Shown: positions 35,500 through 45,652, numbered from the stretch's first letter. The stretch is 64,000 bases of DNA from CAWCVR01 sp963799105 (GCA_963799105.1 CAWCVR010000001.1:496001-560000), one strand, 5' to 3'. Notes: generated by a model from the letters alone, not told the origin. Numbers and translations: made by a program.

Positions 35500-36662
35500 C
35501 TACTCTTTCTTCCTGACGGGCGGGGGCGCCGGCTTCCACTGCGAGTTGGTCTTCTTGCTGAGTTCGGCAATCATCCCCTCGATGTCCCTTCGCAGCTCGG
35601 CATACATCGGATCGGGCGGATCGAGCGGCTTGAGCGCCCGCTGGTACAGCGCGATCACCGCGGGCTTGTCGGGCTTATCTCCCTGCGTGAGGGTGTCGGC
35701 GGCCTGCTCGGCGAGGCCCGTGGCCAGGTGCAGCGCACGGATGGCGATTCCCTTGTCGTAGGCTTCCTTGGCGAGATCGTACTTTTTCTGCGCGGCGTAG
35801 AACACCCCCAGCTTCTGCCAGGCCACCGCCAGCATGGGATGATCCGCGGCCGTGGACGCAATCCACAGGTCGATCAGCCGGTGGTACAACGGCTCCGCCT
35901 CGTCGTACTTCTTCTGGCCGAACAGCGCGAAGGCCAGTCCATCGAACGTCGGGAATCAGGCCGGCGTCGTCCTTGCCCAGGAGCGACTCGCGGATCGTCA
36001 GGGCGTGACGGTACGCCTCTTCGGCTTTCTCGTACGCCTCGGTCCCGGTGTACACCGCTCCCAGCCGGTCGAGATCGAAGATCAACGTTTCGTCCAGCGG
36101 ACCCGCCAGCTTGGTGCGGATGTTCAGTGCCACGGTCAGCGACTGGATGGCCGCGTCCGGCATCTTCATCAGCATGTAGACCTGCGCCAGGCGGCTGTGG
36201 TCGTCCGCGACGTTGGTGTTCTCGAAGCTGCGGTCGGCCCCCAGGTGCAGACCGATGACACGGCCCAGCACCGCGACGGCGCCATCGTAATCCTTAAGCG
36301 CCTTCAGATACACCACGGATTGCAGCAGGTCGCCGGGGATTTTGGGATCCGCCCGGCCGCTGTACATGCTCCAGCCACCCTATCGCCAGCGCCAGGTTCG
36401 AATTGGCCGCGTCGTACTGCCCCAAGGCGGCCAGCGCCGCGCTCAGCCGCTTGGGAGCTTCGTACTGCACCGGATCGTCGAAGGGACGGAGCTTGGCAAG
36501 ATCCCGGGCCTTTTCGTACGATGCGCGCGCCGCATCGTAATCGCCATGCAGGTAGCTCGAGTTGCCCGCCGTCAGCAGGGGCTGAATCTCGTCGGGCGCG
36601 GCCTCCTGCGCCATCGCGCAAAGACCGAATACCACGGCCACGGCGCCTGTGCGGAGCATCAT
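35500..36662 (-). CDS. exported TPR-repeat protein, interrupted by two +1 indels
   Basis: Three consecutive frames join into one protein of about 386 residues. The signal peptide is MMLRTGAVAVVFGLCAMAQE. TPR-like repeats follow (AGNSSYLHGDYDAARASYEK, ALKDYDGAVAVLGRVIGLHL, GQKKYDEAEPLYHRLI, AAQKKYDLAKEAYDKGIAIR). Extra bases near 36380 and in the C-run at 35952 (ATTCCCGACG) break the frame. The C-terminus is proline/lysine rich. TPR domains mediate protein contacts; partner unknown. Divergent from the S46 peptidase gene. Confidence 0.75.
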
Positions 36663-36812
36663 GTTTTAAGATTTAGTACTAATTGCTTAGCTTGTCAAGC
36701 GCGGTGGCGTCCGGGCGGCCGTCTTTTCGCTCAGATAATGGAACTCCGCGCCACATTGCCGTTGCTGGAAGGCGGCATGCCGAAACCCGTAAACTGTAGT
36801 CTTGGAGTGGCA

Positions 36813-38909
36813 ATGATTCCTCGCGGATTGCTTTTCGTTATCGCCCTGGCTTTGCCGGCGGCGGCCGATGAAGGACTCTGGTTGTTCAACCAGTTTCCCA
36901 AGGACGCCGTCGCCAAGAAGTACGGCTTCGACGTCACCGATGCGTTCCTCGCGCACATACAGCTCGCCTCCATGCGGCTGGGCAGCGGATCGGGATCTTT
37001 CGTCACCGCTCGCGGGCTGGTCTTCACCAACCACCACGTGGTCACCGATTGCATCGCCAAGTTGAGCGCCGCCGGTCACGACTACCTGCGGGACGGTTTC
37101 TACGCGGCCACGCGGCAGGAAGAACTTCGCTGCCCCGGCCTGGAGGCCGCCGTCCTGCTGAAACTCGAAGACGTCACCAGCCAGATCAAGGAACCCGCCG
37201 CCGAAGCCTCCAAGACGCCGGTGAAAACCGCGGCCGCCGAGAAGGCCGCGTCGCAGGCGCTCGAGAAGCGCAACGCCGCCATCGCACGCCTGGAGAAATC
37301 CTGCGCGGAGACTTCGGGCAACGTCTGTTCCGTGGTCAACCTTCACTCCGGCGAGCGCTACGATCTCTACCAGTACAAACGCTACGCCGACCTGCGCCTC
37401 GTATTCGCGCCCGAGCGGGCCGTCTCTTTCTTCGGCGGCAATCCCGACAGCCGCACGTTCCAACGCTACGGCCTGGATTTCGCCTTCCTCCGCGCCTACG
37501 AGGGCGGCCAGCCCGCCGAAACGCCCAACTACTTCAAGTGGAACTCCGAACCGGTCAAGGACGACGACCCGATATTCGCCGCCGGCAGTCCCGGGGCGAC
37601 CGCGCGCCTCTCCACCGTGGCGCAGCTTACCTTCTACCGCGACACGCAACTGCCGATAGCGGTCACCCGCCTGGCCAACCGCATCGCCGACCTGATCGCC
37701 TTCGGCGGCAAGAGCGCCGCCAACCTGCAAGCCGCCCAGTTGACGCTGGTCACGCTGGCCGGCGAGTACAAGTTCACCGCCGGCCGCCTCATCGGGCTCA
37801 AGGACGACTTCCTGTTCGCCCGCAAGGCCAACTTCGAGCGCAAGCTCCGCTCCGCCGTGCAGCACGATCCCAAGCTGGGCGTGGAAGGCGTCAAAGTGTT
37901 TGACGACGTGGCCACCGCCTACCGCACCTGGGGGACATCGTCCGAGCGGCAATACGAAGTCCTGGAAAGCCCCGGCGCAGTGGGTTCCGATCTGTTCCGC
38001 ATCGCCCGCCAGGTGGTCCGGCTGGGGGAGGAGCGCGGCAAACCGAACGACCAGCGGCTGGCCGAGTTCCGCGACACCGCGCTCGATTCGCTCGAGCAAT
38101 CGCTCTACGCGCCGTCGCCCATCGAGGATGGCGTGGAGATCGCCCTGCTTACGCGCTACCTCGACGAAATCAAGCCCATGAACGAGAAGGAAGTCCCCGT
38201 CAAGGCGATCTTCGGCAACAAGACCTCTGCGCAGGTGGCCGAAGAGGCGGTGCATTCCACGAAGCTGCATGACGTGGCCGAGCGCAAACGGCTGGCCGGC
38301 GACAAGGCCGCCGCCGCGGCTTCCACCGATGGCATGATTCGCCTGGCTCGCCTGCTCGATGAACCCGCGCGACGCGTCCGCAAGCGGCACCAGGACGCCA
38401 TCGACTCGTTGGAAGCCTCCGCCGCCGAACGCATCGCGCAGTACCGCTATCGCCTGTTCGGCGCGGCCGATTATCCCGACGGCACCGGCACGCCGCGCCT
38501 CGCGTTCGGCGTCGCCAAGGCGTATAAGGACCGCACCGAAGCCCCCGTGCTGGACGCCACCACCTTCGGCGGTCTGTTCCACCTGGCCGCCAACAGTCAG
38601 GAGCGGTACACCCTGCCGCCACGCTGGATGGATGCCAAGCCCTCGCTCGACTTGGTGACGCCCATGAATTTCGTAAGCACCTGCGACATCACCGCGGGCG
38701 CATCCGGCGGCCCGGTGGTGAACACCAAGGGCGAGATAGTGGGAGTTACTTTCGACGGTAACCTGGAAAGCATCGCGCTGACTTACATGTACGCCGACGA
38801 CGCCGCGCGCGCCGTTCACGTATCCACGACGGGAATCGTGGCGGCGTTGCAGAAGATCTACAAGGCCACGGGGCTGCTGCGTGAATTGGGGATCGCGGCG
38901 GGGGAGTGA
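36813..38909 (+). CDS. S46 family serine peptidase (DPP7/DPP11-like)
   Basis: A 698-residue exported peptidase from ATG 36813, preceded by GGAG; signal peptide IPRGLLFVIALALPAAADEG. The catalytic histidine lies in FTNHHVV (residues ~74-75) and the serine in ITAGASGGPVVNTKGEIVG (about residue 630). S46 enzymes release dipeptides from peptide N-termini in the periplasm, linked to growth on proteins. The size matches the family (~700). The long open frame upstream of the chosen start has no such features. Confidence 0.92.
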   Translation: MIPRGLLFVIALALPAAADEGLWLFNQFPKDAVAKKYGFDVTDAFLAHIQLASMRLGSGSGSFVTARGLVFTNHHVVTDCIAKLSAAGHDYLRDGFYAATRQEELRCPGLEAAVLLKLEDVTSQIKEPAAEASKTPVKTAAAEKAASQALEKRNAAIARLEKSCAETSGNVCSVVNLHSGERYDLYQYKRYADLRLVFAPERAVSFFGGNPDSRTFQRYGLDFAFLRAYEGGQPAETPNYFKWNSEPVKDDDPIFAAGSPGATARLSTVAQLTFYRDTQLPIAVTRLANRIADLIAFGGKSAANLQAAQLTLVTLAGEYKFTAGRLIGLKDDFLFARKANFERKLRSAVQHDPKLGVEGVKVFDDVATAYRTWGTSSERQYEVLESPGAVGSDLFRIARQVVRLGEERGKPNDQRLAEFRDTALDSLEQSLYAPSPIEDGVEIALLTRYLDEIKPMNEKEVPVKAIFGNKTSAQVAEEAVHSTKLHDVAERKRLAGDKAAAAASTDGMIRLARLLDEPARRVRKRHQDAIDSLEASAAERIAQYRYRLFGAADYPDGTGTPRLAFGVAKAYKDRTEAPVLDATTFGGLFHLAANSQERYTLPPRWMDAKPSLDLVTPMNFVSTCDITAGASGGPVVNTKGEIVGVTFDGNLESIALTYMYADDAARAVHVSTTGIVAALQKIYKATGLLRELGIAAGE

Positions 38910-38961
38910 CGCTGCGGATGGGACATCGGGAGACCGGGGGTGAATTCTCCGTTCGTCTTCC

Positions 38962-39819
38962 TTATCCAGCGGCCGTCCCGAGGCGTTCGAGGTGTTGGCG
39001 GCAGCGATCGCCGCACTTGCTTTGAGGATCCAGGTCGCTCGCAATCCGGAAGTGCTCCCGCGCCGCATCGGTTTGTCCCATGGCGAGGAACGCCTCGCCG
39101 GCGCGCCAATGGACCCCGGCCAGACAAAGCGACGCCGGGGTAGTGGCCGGCACTTTGTAACTATCGCTGCGGGACAGCCCCATCAGGACGGGAGCCACCA
39201 GCTTCAAGGCAAAATCGATGGACTCCTGGCTTTCCGCCTGGCGCTCCAGCAAAGCCAGCGCCCACGCCCTCCGCGCCCACCGCCCCGCGCGGATAAAGCT
39301 GGCTAAGCGCTCACCGATACCCTCGCCGGAGGCCAGGTCGCCAAGCTCATCTTTACCTGCCTCAATGGCTTCTTCCGCCAGGTTGAGAGCTCTCCGCGGA
39401 TCGGCGCCCCGCAGCAGCGTCAGGTCCGCCAGGCTGGCACGGCACTCGCCCTGTGGGTCATCCATCACCAGCGCCGCCTCCAGGTATTGCCGCGACTCGT
39501 CCTGGCGGTCCAGATCCATCAGCGTTTCGCCGAGCGCGACCAGCAACCTCGCCCGCAAGAGAGGCGAGAGATTCGAATCGTCGGCCAGGGCCTTGCGAAA
39601 GCAGGCTTCCGCCTCGGCGTAGCGGCCCGTTATCGCCAGCCGGGCGCCTCGCCGGAGCAAGACATCCGGCCCCTTATTGCCGCCAGCCAGGAGCCAGATC
39701 CCGCCTGCGCCCAATGCCCCGAGTATTACCAGGATCGCGATGGTGGTGGCATCGAAGAACGGCGCGGCGGGCCGACCGACAGTGAGCGCGTATAGTGACG
39801 ATGGCAACAGCATAAGCAC
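38962..39819 (-). CDS. membrane-anchored TPR protein
   Basis: A 285-residue protein with one transmembrane helix (TIAILVILGALGAGGIWLLA, residues ~26-45). TPR-like repeats follow: ARLAITGRYAEAEACFRKAL, ALGETLMDLDRQDESRQYLE and a C-terminal EAFLAMGQTDAAREHFRIAS. The end has CGDRCRQHL. A scaffold role in the periplasm or cytoplasm is likely; nothing more specific can be said. Convergent with the peptidase gene. Confidence 0.7.
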   Translation of the reverse strand: MLMLLPSSLYALTVGRPAAPFFDATTIAILVILGALGAGGIWLLAGGNKGPDVLLRRGARLAITGRYAEAEACFRKALADDSNLSPLLRARLLVALGETLMDLDRQDESRQYLEAALVMDDPQGECRASLADLTLLRGADPRRALNLAEEAIEAGKDELGDLASGEGIGERLASFIRAGRWARRAWALALLERQAESQESIDFALKLVAPVLMGLSRSDSYKVPATTPASLCLAGVHWRAGEAFLAMGQTDAAREHFRIASDLDPQSKCGDRCRQHLERLGTAAG

Positions 39820-39871
39820 GCAGGGCCGAACCCTGCATTGTACAACGCCGGCTCGGGCGCCGCCGCTACTC

Positions 39872-40105
39872 TTACTCCACCGTAACGTGCGTGCCCTTGT
39901 GTTCTTCCTCTTTGCTCAGATGGGCGATGCGGGCGTCGAGCAGGCTTCGCAGCCCCTTCAGAAATTCCACCCGCGACGCCCGGAAATGGTCGCGCGTGGC
40001 TTCCGGAAAGCAGCTTTCCAGCAGCGGCAGCGCCATGGTGCACAGCAAGCAGCCATGATCGTGAGCCGGGGCCGGCGCCGCGGCGGAGGCGGTTTTCTCT
40101 TCCAT
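39872..40105 (-). CDS. small CxxC protein next to ArsA ATPase
   Basis: A 77-residue soluble protein with HDHGCLLCTMALPLLESC, a possible metal-binding site. Its C-terminus has a charged helix (RASRVEFLKGLRSLLDARIA). The gene starts 1 base after the arsA stop, so the two are almost certainly co-translated. I do not recognise the family; an accessory factor or client-binding partner of the ATPase is possible. Confidence 0.6.
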   Translation of the reverse strand: MEEKTASAAAPAPAHDHGCLLCTMALPLLESCFPEATRDHFRASRVEFLKGLRSLLDARIAHLSKEEEHKGTHVTVE

Positions 40106-40106
40106 T

Positions 40107-41295
40107 TCAGTTCTCCTTCATTTCCACGGTCAGTACCTTATTCTCCAACTTCGCGCGGCCGGGGGAAAGCCCCGCCATCGAGGTGGGCAGCCCGATGTGC
40201 CGGCGCAGCGTGCCAATTTCCACCACCAGCTCGTCGCCCTTCTTGAACAGGCTCACTTCGCCCTTGGCGGCAAACGGCAGGCTGAGGCGCACCTCGTAGC
40301 ACCCGTCCCGTTTGGTGAAGGTATAGGGCGCTTCGGTCCGCACCACCGCCGCCGGGTCTTCCGTTTCCGCGTAGAGCGCCCGCGCCAGTTCCGCCAGGCG
40401 TTCGCCGCCCAGCACCTCGTGGGTGAACAGCGGCACGCGCTTCACCGGCACGGGAGCGAAGTACTTGTCGATTTCGTCCAGGATCGCCGCCTGCGATTTG
40501 CGCCACTCCTCGAAGTACGCGTCCGTCACCGACGCCGGCAGCACCCGGTTGGCGATCACGCCATCCACCGTCAACCCGTGCAGCGAGAAATACACGAAGG
40601 CCCGCTGGGTTTCGCGCAGCACCATGCGTTCGGGATTAGTCACCAGCCGCACGCTGGTGGTCCGCGGATCTTCCAGCAGTTCCGCGATGCCTTCCAGTTT
40701 CGCGAACAGCGATTGGATGTTGACGAAGTAGTTATCGGGCGGTAACTCCACCGGCGACACGCGATTCGCCAGCGGCCGCACCGCCTTCAGTATTCCGCGC
40801 TGGAACGGGAAGATATGTTTCATGTACCACTCGAGAGTGGTCGGCATGCTGACGAAGCGCAGGGATTCCGCCGTGGGCGCGCAATCCAGCACGATGACGT
40901 CGTAAGTCCCCTCGCGCCGGAACTGGTTGACGTACATCATGGCGGTCAACTCCTCCATGCCGGGCAGGATGGCCAGCTCCTCGGCCTCGACGTCGCCGAT
41001 GCCGGTGGTGCGCAGCACCGCAGTTACATAGGAGGAAATATCGCGCCAGTTCCGTTTGATCTCCTTCTGGATATTGACTTCGTGGATAGCCAGCCGCTCG
41101 TCGATGGGGTAGGGATCGCCGGCCTTGCCGTGGAACAGGTCGGTCGCGAGGTCGAACGCGTCGGCGAGGCTGTGCGCCGGATCGACGCTCATCACCAGCG
41201 TGCGGTACCCTAGCCGCGAAAGTTGCAGACCCGGTGGCCGCGGCGAGACTGGTTTTGCCCACGCCCCCTTTGCCGCTGAAGAGAAGGATGCGCAT
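40107..41295 (-). CDS. ArsA/TRC40-family ATPase with HSP20-like C-terminus, one +1 indel
   Basis: Start ATG 41295, MRILLFSGKGGVGKT with the deviant Walker A GKGGVGKT (residues 8-15). An extra T near 41236-41238 (ACCGGGTCTGCAA) moves the frame. Corrected length is 395 residues. Further motifs are SVDPAHSLADAFD and DVIVLDCAPTAESLRF. The last ~75 residues (YEVRLSLPFAAKGEVSLFKK then LENKVLTVEMKEN) form an ArsA-HSP20-like domain. Family members move arsenite or target tail-anchored proteins; no ars genes are nearby, so a chaperone-like role is more likely. Confidence 0.85.
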
Positions 41296-41514
41296 GGTTC
41301 GATTGTAGCGGGGCGAGGAAGGAAAGGCGGCGGAGTGCGGACGGCGGTGACAGGGCCAAGTCGCCGGAGGCGGGGATGGCGTCGAGGGGAGTATCTCCGG
41401 GGGGGCGGATTTCGGATCGCGGGCGCGGGACCACTTCCCGGGGGTCGGGCGTTTCGTTCCGTTGACGGGAGCCGGACTTCAGAGGAGAAATCGCCCAGAG
41501 CGCCGTTTCGGCGG

Positions 41515-41778
41515 TCAGAATCCCAATTGTTTCAGGGCGTCGCGGTCACGCTCAAAATCTTCCATGGTGTAGTCTTCGTATACGCCATGGGACTTGAGGA
41601 ACCCGTCCAGCCGGTACCGCGTCCCAAAACCCAGCATGCGCCGCAACTCCGGCTTGGTGAGATGTCCGCTCTTGAATTCCTCAAGAGCCAGCGCTTCCAG
41701 GGCGCGCCGCGCCAGATCCCCACCGGCAGCGCTCATGCTCCTGGCGACATCGTCCGGAATCTGAACCGTGAGATCCAT
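41515..41778 (-). CDS. UPF0175 family protein (antitoxin-like)
   Basis: An 87-residue protein, MDLTVQIPDDVARSM...ALEALALEEFKSGHLTKPELRRMLG..., with the conserved UPF0175 pattern including the C-terminal YEDYTMEDFERDRDAL. Proteins of this family often pair with DUF3368 PIN toxins. No toxin gene lies next to it here, so it is an orphan, possibly separated by the nearby IS insertion. Confidence 0.85.
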   Translation of the reverse strand: MDLTVQIPDDVARSMSAAGGDLARRALEALALEEFKSGHLTKPELRRMLGFGTRYRLDGFLKSHGVYEDYTMEDFERDRDALKQLGF

Positions 41779-42018
41779 GCTGTCTTAACTTATCGTACCG
41801 CCCGGAGGCAGTCAATTGGTCGGGCCCCCCTCCAGCAGTCTCGGAATTGGCGCGAGACAGAAATGGGGGCAGTGGAGTGGATGTGGGTCGCGGGGGGGGC
41901 AGCGTTCCTACTGGCCGTCGAACGACGGGGGTCTCCTGGCGGGGCATGACTCCACGGGAAGAGGGTCGAGTTGTCAAAGAGCAACGGAGCGGTGCCAGCC
42001 GTCCGCACGGCGTGGGCG

Positions 42019-43212
42019 TCAACCGGTGTCGGGCGGACTGCTGCTCCCCAAGCTCAACCAGAGATAGGTGAACAAGTCCATGGCGGAGCGCACGCCATGC
42101 TCGCCACGGTGCAGGTAGCGCAACCGGTAGAGGCGTTCGATCACCAGGGCCAGTGCGGTCAGCAGCCATACGATCAGGATGCTGTTGGGATGGTGATGGC
42201 AGATGTGCTCCATGCCATAGCGGTTCTTGCCGTCGTTGAAGCCTTGATTCTCGATCTCCCAGCGGCTTTTGGCCATGCGGTAGAAGCTCAGGCTGCCCAG
42301 TTTGGCAATGGAGAAGTCGGTCAGCCATTCGGCTTCGACGACGGTGCCGTCGCGTTTGTGCTGGTGGTAGCGCAGCACACGCACGGCAGGCCAGTCGAGG
42401 GTTTCCCAAGGGGCGAAGTCATCCGCGTCCCAGACCTCGACGCGGTCGTGTCCCACCTGGTACACAGCCTGAGGTGGTTGGCCATCGAAGCGGGCGCGCA
42501 CGGCGGCGGCCAGCAGGGGCAGGTTCTCTTTGAGGCGTGCCACAACCGGCAGTCCGACATCCCCGGTGGTGTGCAGGAAAGGGGCCGTGGCGTAAGCGCC
42601 GTCTCCCACGACATAGTCGGCAAAGCGCGGTCCCAGGTGGGCTGCCGCGCGCCGCAGCAAGCGCTGTGCGGCGGCATACTCGCTGTCGCCCGGTCCGTAG
42701 GGCTCCACATCCACTGGCAGTGTTAAACCGGTGCCCACCACACTGATGAGCACAAAGTGATGCAGCGAGCCGTGGACCTCGCCCTTGGGATCCTTCACCG
42801 GGTCGCACAACGCGCAAGGCTCTTTGTACGTACGTCCCGCGCCTGTTCCGTCCAGCGCCAATCCGATGAAGGGGCTGTTTTCGAAGGCCTTGTTGCGCTT
42901 GGCCTGGTGGAGCGCGGACGCCAGAGCCAATCGCGTCGTTTCAGGGTCCATGCGCTCGGTGCAGTAGGCCAAGGCGTCATCCCCGAACCGACCTTTCAAG
43001 CTCAGTTCCGTGCGCACCGGGGAATGCGCCAACCATTCCAGGCGCAAGAAGCTCACGGCGCGCAGAATATGTCCGATCACCACTGCCCAGACCAGATCTC
43101 GCGCGGGGATGTGGGGGTGGACCCGGCCGTCGCCCGGCCGGTGGAAGTAGGACTTCAGGCCCAGACAGTGACAGGCGTAGTTTTGGATTTGGCGAACATG
43201 CGGTCCCTTCAA
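42019..43212 (-). CDS. DDE transposase
   Basis: A 397-residue transposase. Likely catalytic acidic residues are in FIGLALDGTGAGRTYKE, VVGDGAYATAPFL and RWEIENQGFNDGKNRYGMEH, an IS4-superfamily-like pattern (D, D, E). The C-terminus ends in a hydrophobic helix region (ILIVWLLTALALVIERLYRL). The start overlaps the DUF6788 gene stop by 4 bases. The frame is intact. I am not sure of the exact IS family. Confidence 0.85.
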   Translation of the reverse strand: MKGPHVRQIQNYACHCLGLKSYFHRPGDGRVHPHIPARDLVWAVVIGHILRAVSFLRLEWLAHSPVRTELSLKGRFGDDALAYCTERMDPETTRLALASALHQAKRNKAFENSPFIGLALDGTGAGRTYKEPCALCDPVKDPKGEVHGSLHHFVLISVVGTGLTLPVDVEPYGPGDSEYAAAQRLLRRAAAHLGPRFADYVVGDGAYATAPFLHTTGDVGLPVVARLKENLPLLAAAVRARFDGQPPQAVYQVGHDRVEVWDADDFAPWETLDWPAVRVLRYHQHKRDGTVVEAEWLTDFSIAKLGSLSFYRMAKSRWEIENQGFNDGKNRYGMEHICHHHPNSILIVWLLTALALVIERLYRLRYLHRGEHGVRSAMDLFTYLWLSLGSSSPPDTG

Positions 43213-43556
43213 CGGGGCTGCTGCTTGCGCCGCAGCACGAGCAACTCGGCGTTGGCGGCGAGGACCTCGCGCAGAGCGTCCTGAAAGGCGCGGCCGGCCG
43301 CGACGCGCTGGCGGACGTCGTCCACCCAGTCTTTGGGAATGCGCTCGACCCGCTTCTTACCCGCGGCCATAAAAGTCAGCGACCAAGCGGGGTGGCCGTC
43401 TCCCTTGGCGCAATGGCAGGTGGGCTTCCCGCAGCGGGTATGGCTGACGGACAGAGAGCCCGGAAGCAGATCCTGGGGGAGTTGGAATTGGCGAAGCAGC
43501 GCAAATTTGCGTTGGCGGAGGCGGGCAGCCTCGGGGCCTTTTGGTTCAAACTCCAT
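43209..43556 (-). CDS. DUF6788 family protein of the IS
   Basis: A 115-residue protein with the DUF6788 core GSLSVSHTRCGKPTCHCAKG followed by HPAWSLTF and RIPKDWVDDVRQRV. The family is typically encoded in front of transposases of this kind, and may help DNA binding or regulate transposition. The CGKPTCHC cysteines suggest zinc binding. Coupled to the transposase by ATGA. Confidence 0.8.
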   Translation of the reverse strand: MEFEPKGPEAARLRQRKFALLRQFQLPQDLLPGSLSVSHTRCGKPTCHCAKGDGHPAWSLTFMAAGKKRVERIPKDWVDDVRQRVAAGRAFQDALREVLAANAELLVLRRKQQPR

Positions 43557-43746
43557 CTTGACGTAATACTACTACAAGAACAGTCGCAGTGCAATGCAAA
43601 TTAGCGAGCGCGAAAATAGGCGGGTTCTGAGACAAGCTACGTCCGAGCCACCCTGTCCCGTCTTCTCAATGGCTTATCGGATTCTGCGTTATTGAGGTTC
43701 CGAAACGGCTGGCCCCCCTCGCCCCTGGAAACGGGCGCCTTGTTCG

Positions 43747-44169
43747 TCACACCTGAACCGCATCGACACCAGCCGCCAGCGCAGCTCTCGACAACGCTTT
43801 GTCGAGCGACGCGATGGGCAGTTTGTGACGATTCGCCAGTTCAAGATACGCTGCGTCGTAGGCGGTGAGTTGGTATCGGCCGGCCAGTGCCCGCACATCC
43901 ACGAACACCTGCGTCCGGCTCGGATCTTCGACTTCGATTGGCAAGTCGGCAAGGCTTTCGAGGAAGGCGACTGCCTTCTCTCCCGGAATACGGCCCTTTC
44001 GGACCGCGAGTTCGACCACGTTGACCACTTCGTACAGCCACAGGGCGGGAACCACCGCGCTATCGGTCAGGTTTGACAGGCGGCTCAGCAGCATTCTCGT
44101 GAAGTCGGTCGCTTCCTCGGTGAAGCACCACGCCATGGTTACGGTGTTATCGAGGACAAACCGGCTCAC
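43747..44169 (-). CDS. VapC-like PIN-domain toxin
   Basis: A 140-residue PIN protein starting MSRFVLDNTVTMAWCFTEE. Acidic positions are in VLDNT, LWLYEVVNVVEL and LTAYDAAYLELA, with the LPIASLDKAL ending typical for this VapC branch. Its start overlaps the antitoxin stop (ATGA). RNA cleavage is expected from the family. Confidence 0.88.
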   Translation of the reverse strand: MSRFVLDNTVTMAWCFTEEATDFTRMLLSRLSNLTDSAVVPALWLYEVVNVVELAVRKGRIPGEKAVAFLESLADLPIEVEDPSRTQVFVDVRALAGRYQLTAYDAAYLELANRHKLPIASLDKALSRAALAAGVDAVQV

Positions 44170-44408
44170 GGACGCCCTTCATCGATCAGGTCCCTGATCG
44201 TCAGGCCGCCGAGCGTTAGCCCTTTGCTCAATTCGCGGATGCGTGCGCCCGCCGCCAGCGCCCTCTGCCTGTCGAGCACCGGTCCCGTCTCCGGCGCGGA
44301 CGAGCGGAGCGCCTGAAGGATGACGTCCTGGGCATCCACGAACGCTCCGCTCTGAAGGCGCTGGTGAATCAGCGATTCAATCTCGGGCCGGGTAATTTCG
44401 ATGGTCAT
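44166..44408 (-). CDS. VapB/ParD-like antitoxin
   Basis: An 80-residue protein, MTIEITRPEIESLIHQRLQSG..., with an N-terminal ribbon-helix-helix-like segment (VDAQDVILQALRSS) and a C-terminal ELSKGLTLGGLTIRDLIDEG tail common in antitoxins of PIN toxins. Coupled to the toxin gene downstream. Likely autoregulates its promoter. Confidence 0.8.
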   Translation of the reverse strand: MTIEITRPEIESLIHQRLQSGAFVDAQDVILQALRSSAPETGPVLDRQRALAAGARIRELSKGLTLGGLTIRDLIDEGRP

Positions 44409-44509
44409 GCGAGTGCTTCCTGTTTCTACCCTAGCCCGGCCTCAGATCCGCGTCAAGCGTCCGGCGCACCGTTGGCCGCTCCCCTCCGCCTTGCCGTATC
44501 TTATAAGGA

Positions 44510-45652
44510 ATGCCTCTCGACACCACCACCCCATCCCCCGCCTTGCCGCTCTGGCAGCGGTACGCGGACCAATTCCCGGTCTCCAAACGCCTGCTCTACC
44601 TCAACCACGCCGCCGTGGCGCCGCTGTGCAAGCCGGCCGCCGACGCCATGAAGTGGCTGGCCGACGATTGCCTGCAGTTCGGCAGCCTGCACTACGACAA
44701 GTGGATGGCCTGTTACCAGGGCGTGCGCGACGGCGCGGCGGCGCTGATCGGCGCCCAGGCCGGCGAGATCGCCCTCGTCAAGAACACCTCCGAGGGAATC
44801 GCCACCGTCGCCATGGGCCTGGACTGGAAACCGGGCGACCGCGTTGTGGGCTTTCGCGAGGAGTTCCCCGCCAATTTCTATCCCTGGAAGCGCCTGGAAG
44901 AGCGCGGCGTCGCGGTCACCTGGCTCTCCGCCGAGGACCCGCTCGACCGAATCGACCAGGCCAGCCGCGGGGCCAAACTGCTCGCCATCAGCTTCGTCCA
45001 GTACCTCAGCGGATACCGCGCGCCCATTCCGGCCATCGGCGAAATCTGCCGCCGCAACGGCTGCATCTTTCTGGTGGATGCCATTCAGGGGCTGGGCGCG
45101 TTCCCCATCGACGTGCGCTGCGGAATCGACGCCCTGGCGGCCGACGGCCACAAGTGGCTCCTCGGGCCGGAGGGTTGCGCCATTCTCTACGTCAGCCAGG
45201 CGCTCCAGGACCGCGTGTTTCCCGTCGAGTTCGGCTGGACCAACGTCGCCCATTATGCCGACTACGCCTCGCGCGACATGTCCCTGCGCCAGGATGCCGG
45301 CCGGTATGAGTGCGGCACGCTGAATACCATCGGGCTCTTCGGTCTGGAAGCGGCGATCAAGTTCCTGCTGGAGGTCGATCCGCGGGAAATCGCGCCCGTG
45401 GTGCAGGGCCTGGGCGACCGCATCGCCGCCGGTGTCCAGGCGCTGGGCTACGAAGTGATGGGCAATCGGACTCCGGAAAACGGCGCCGGAATTGTCAGCT
45501 TCCGCAAGGCGGGCATCGAAGCCGGAGCCATCGTCCGCGGGCTTCGAGAACGTGGCATCATCGCCGCGCCGCGGGCCGGGTGGGTGCGGACCTCGCCGCA
45601 TTTCTACATCGACCCGGCGGGGATCGACCGGTTTCTGGAAGCTCTGCCGTGA
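44510..45652 (+). CDS. class V aminotransferase (cysteine desulfurase-like PLP enzyme)
   Basis: A 380-residue fold-type I PLP enzyme. The Schiff-base lysine is in LAADGHKWLLGPEG (~residue 218). FLVDAIQGLGAFPIDV carries the PLP-binding aspartate. The N-terminal YLNHAAVAPL segment and later YECGTLNT are typical of the CsdA/IscS-like and isopenicillin epimerase-like branch. No Fe-S assembly genes are near, so the substrate is unclear. GGA just before the ATG gives a weak ribosome site. Confidence 0.88.
   Translation: MPLDTTTPSPALPLWQRYADQFPVSKRLLYLNHAAVAPLCKPAADAMKWLADDCLQFGSLHYDKWMACYQGVRDGAAALIGAQAGEIALVKNTSEGIATVAMGLDWKPGDRVVGFREEFPANFYPWKRLEERGVAVTWLSAEDPLDRIDQASRGAKLLAISFVQYLSGYRAPIPAIGEICRRNGCIFLVDAIQGLGAFPIDVRCGIDALAADGHKWLLGPEGCAILYVSQALQDRVFPVEFGWTNVAHYADYASRDMSLRQDAGRYECGTLNTIGLFGLEAAIKFLLEVDPREIAPVVQGLGDRIAAGVQALGYEVMGNRTPENGAGIVSFRKAGIEAGAIVRGLRERGIIAAPRAGWVRTSPHFYIDPAGIDRFLEALP

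Larger units (their letters stand above)
41838..43635. mobile_element. insertion sequence carrying DUF6788 protein and DDE transposase
   Basis: Two overlapping minus-strand genes form the element. Tentative ends are GTCTCGGAATTGGCG (from 41838) and, on the other strand, GTCTCAGAACCCGCC (to 43635), which agree at 10 of 15 positions. No target duplication was recognised, so the limits are approximate. The insertion sits in a toxin-antitoxin rich region. Confidence 0.5.

Noticed and set aside
36687..39068. A 793-codon open frame on the minus strand
   Set aside because: It is antisense to the S46 peptidase, which has signal peptide and catalytic motifs.
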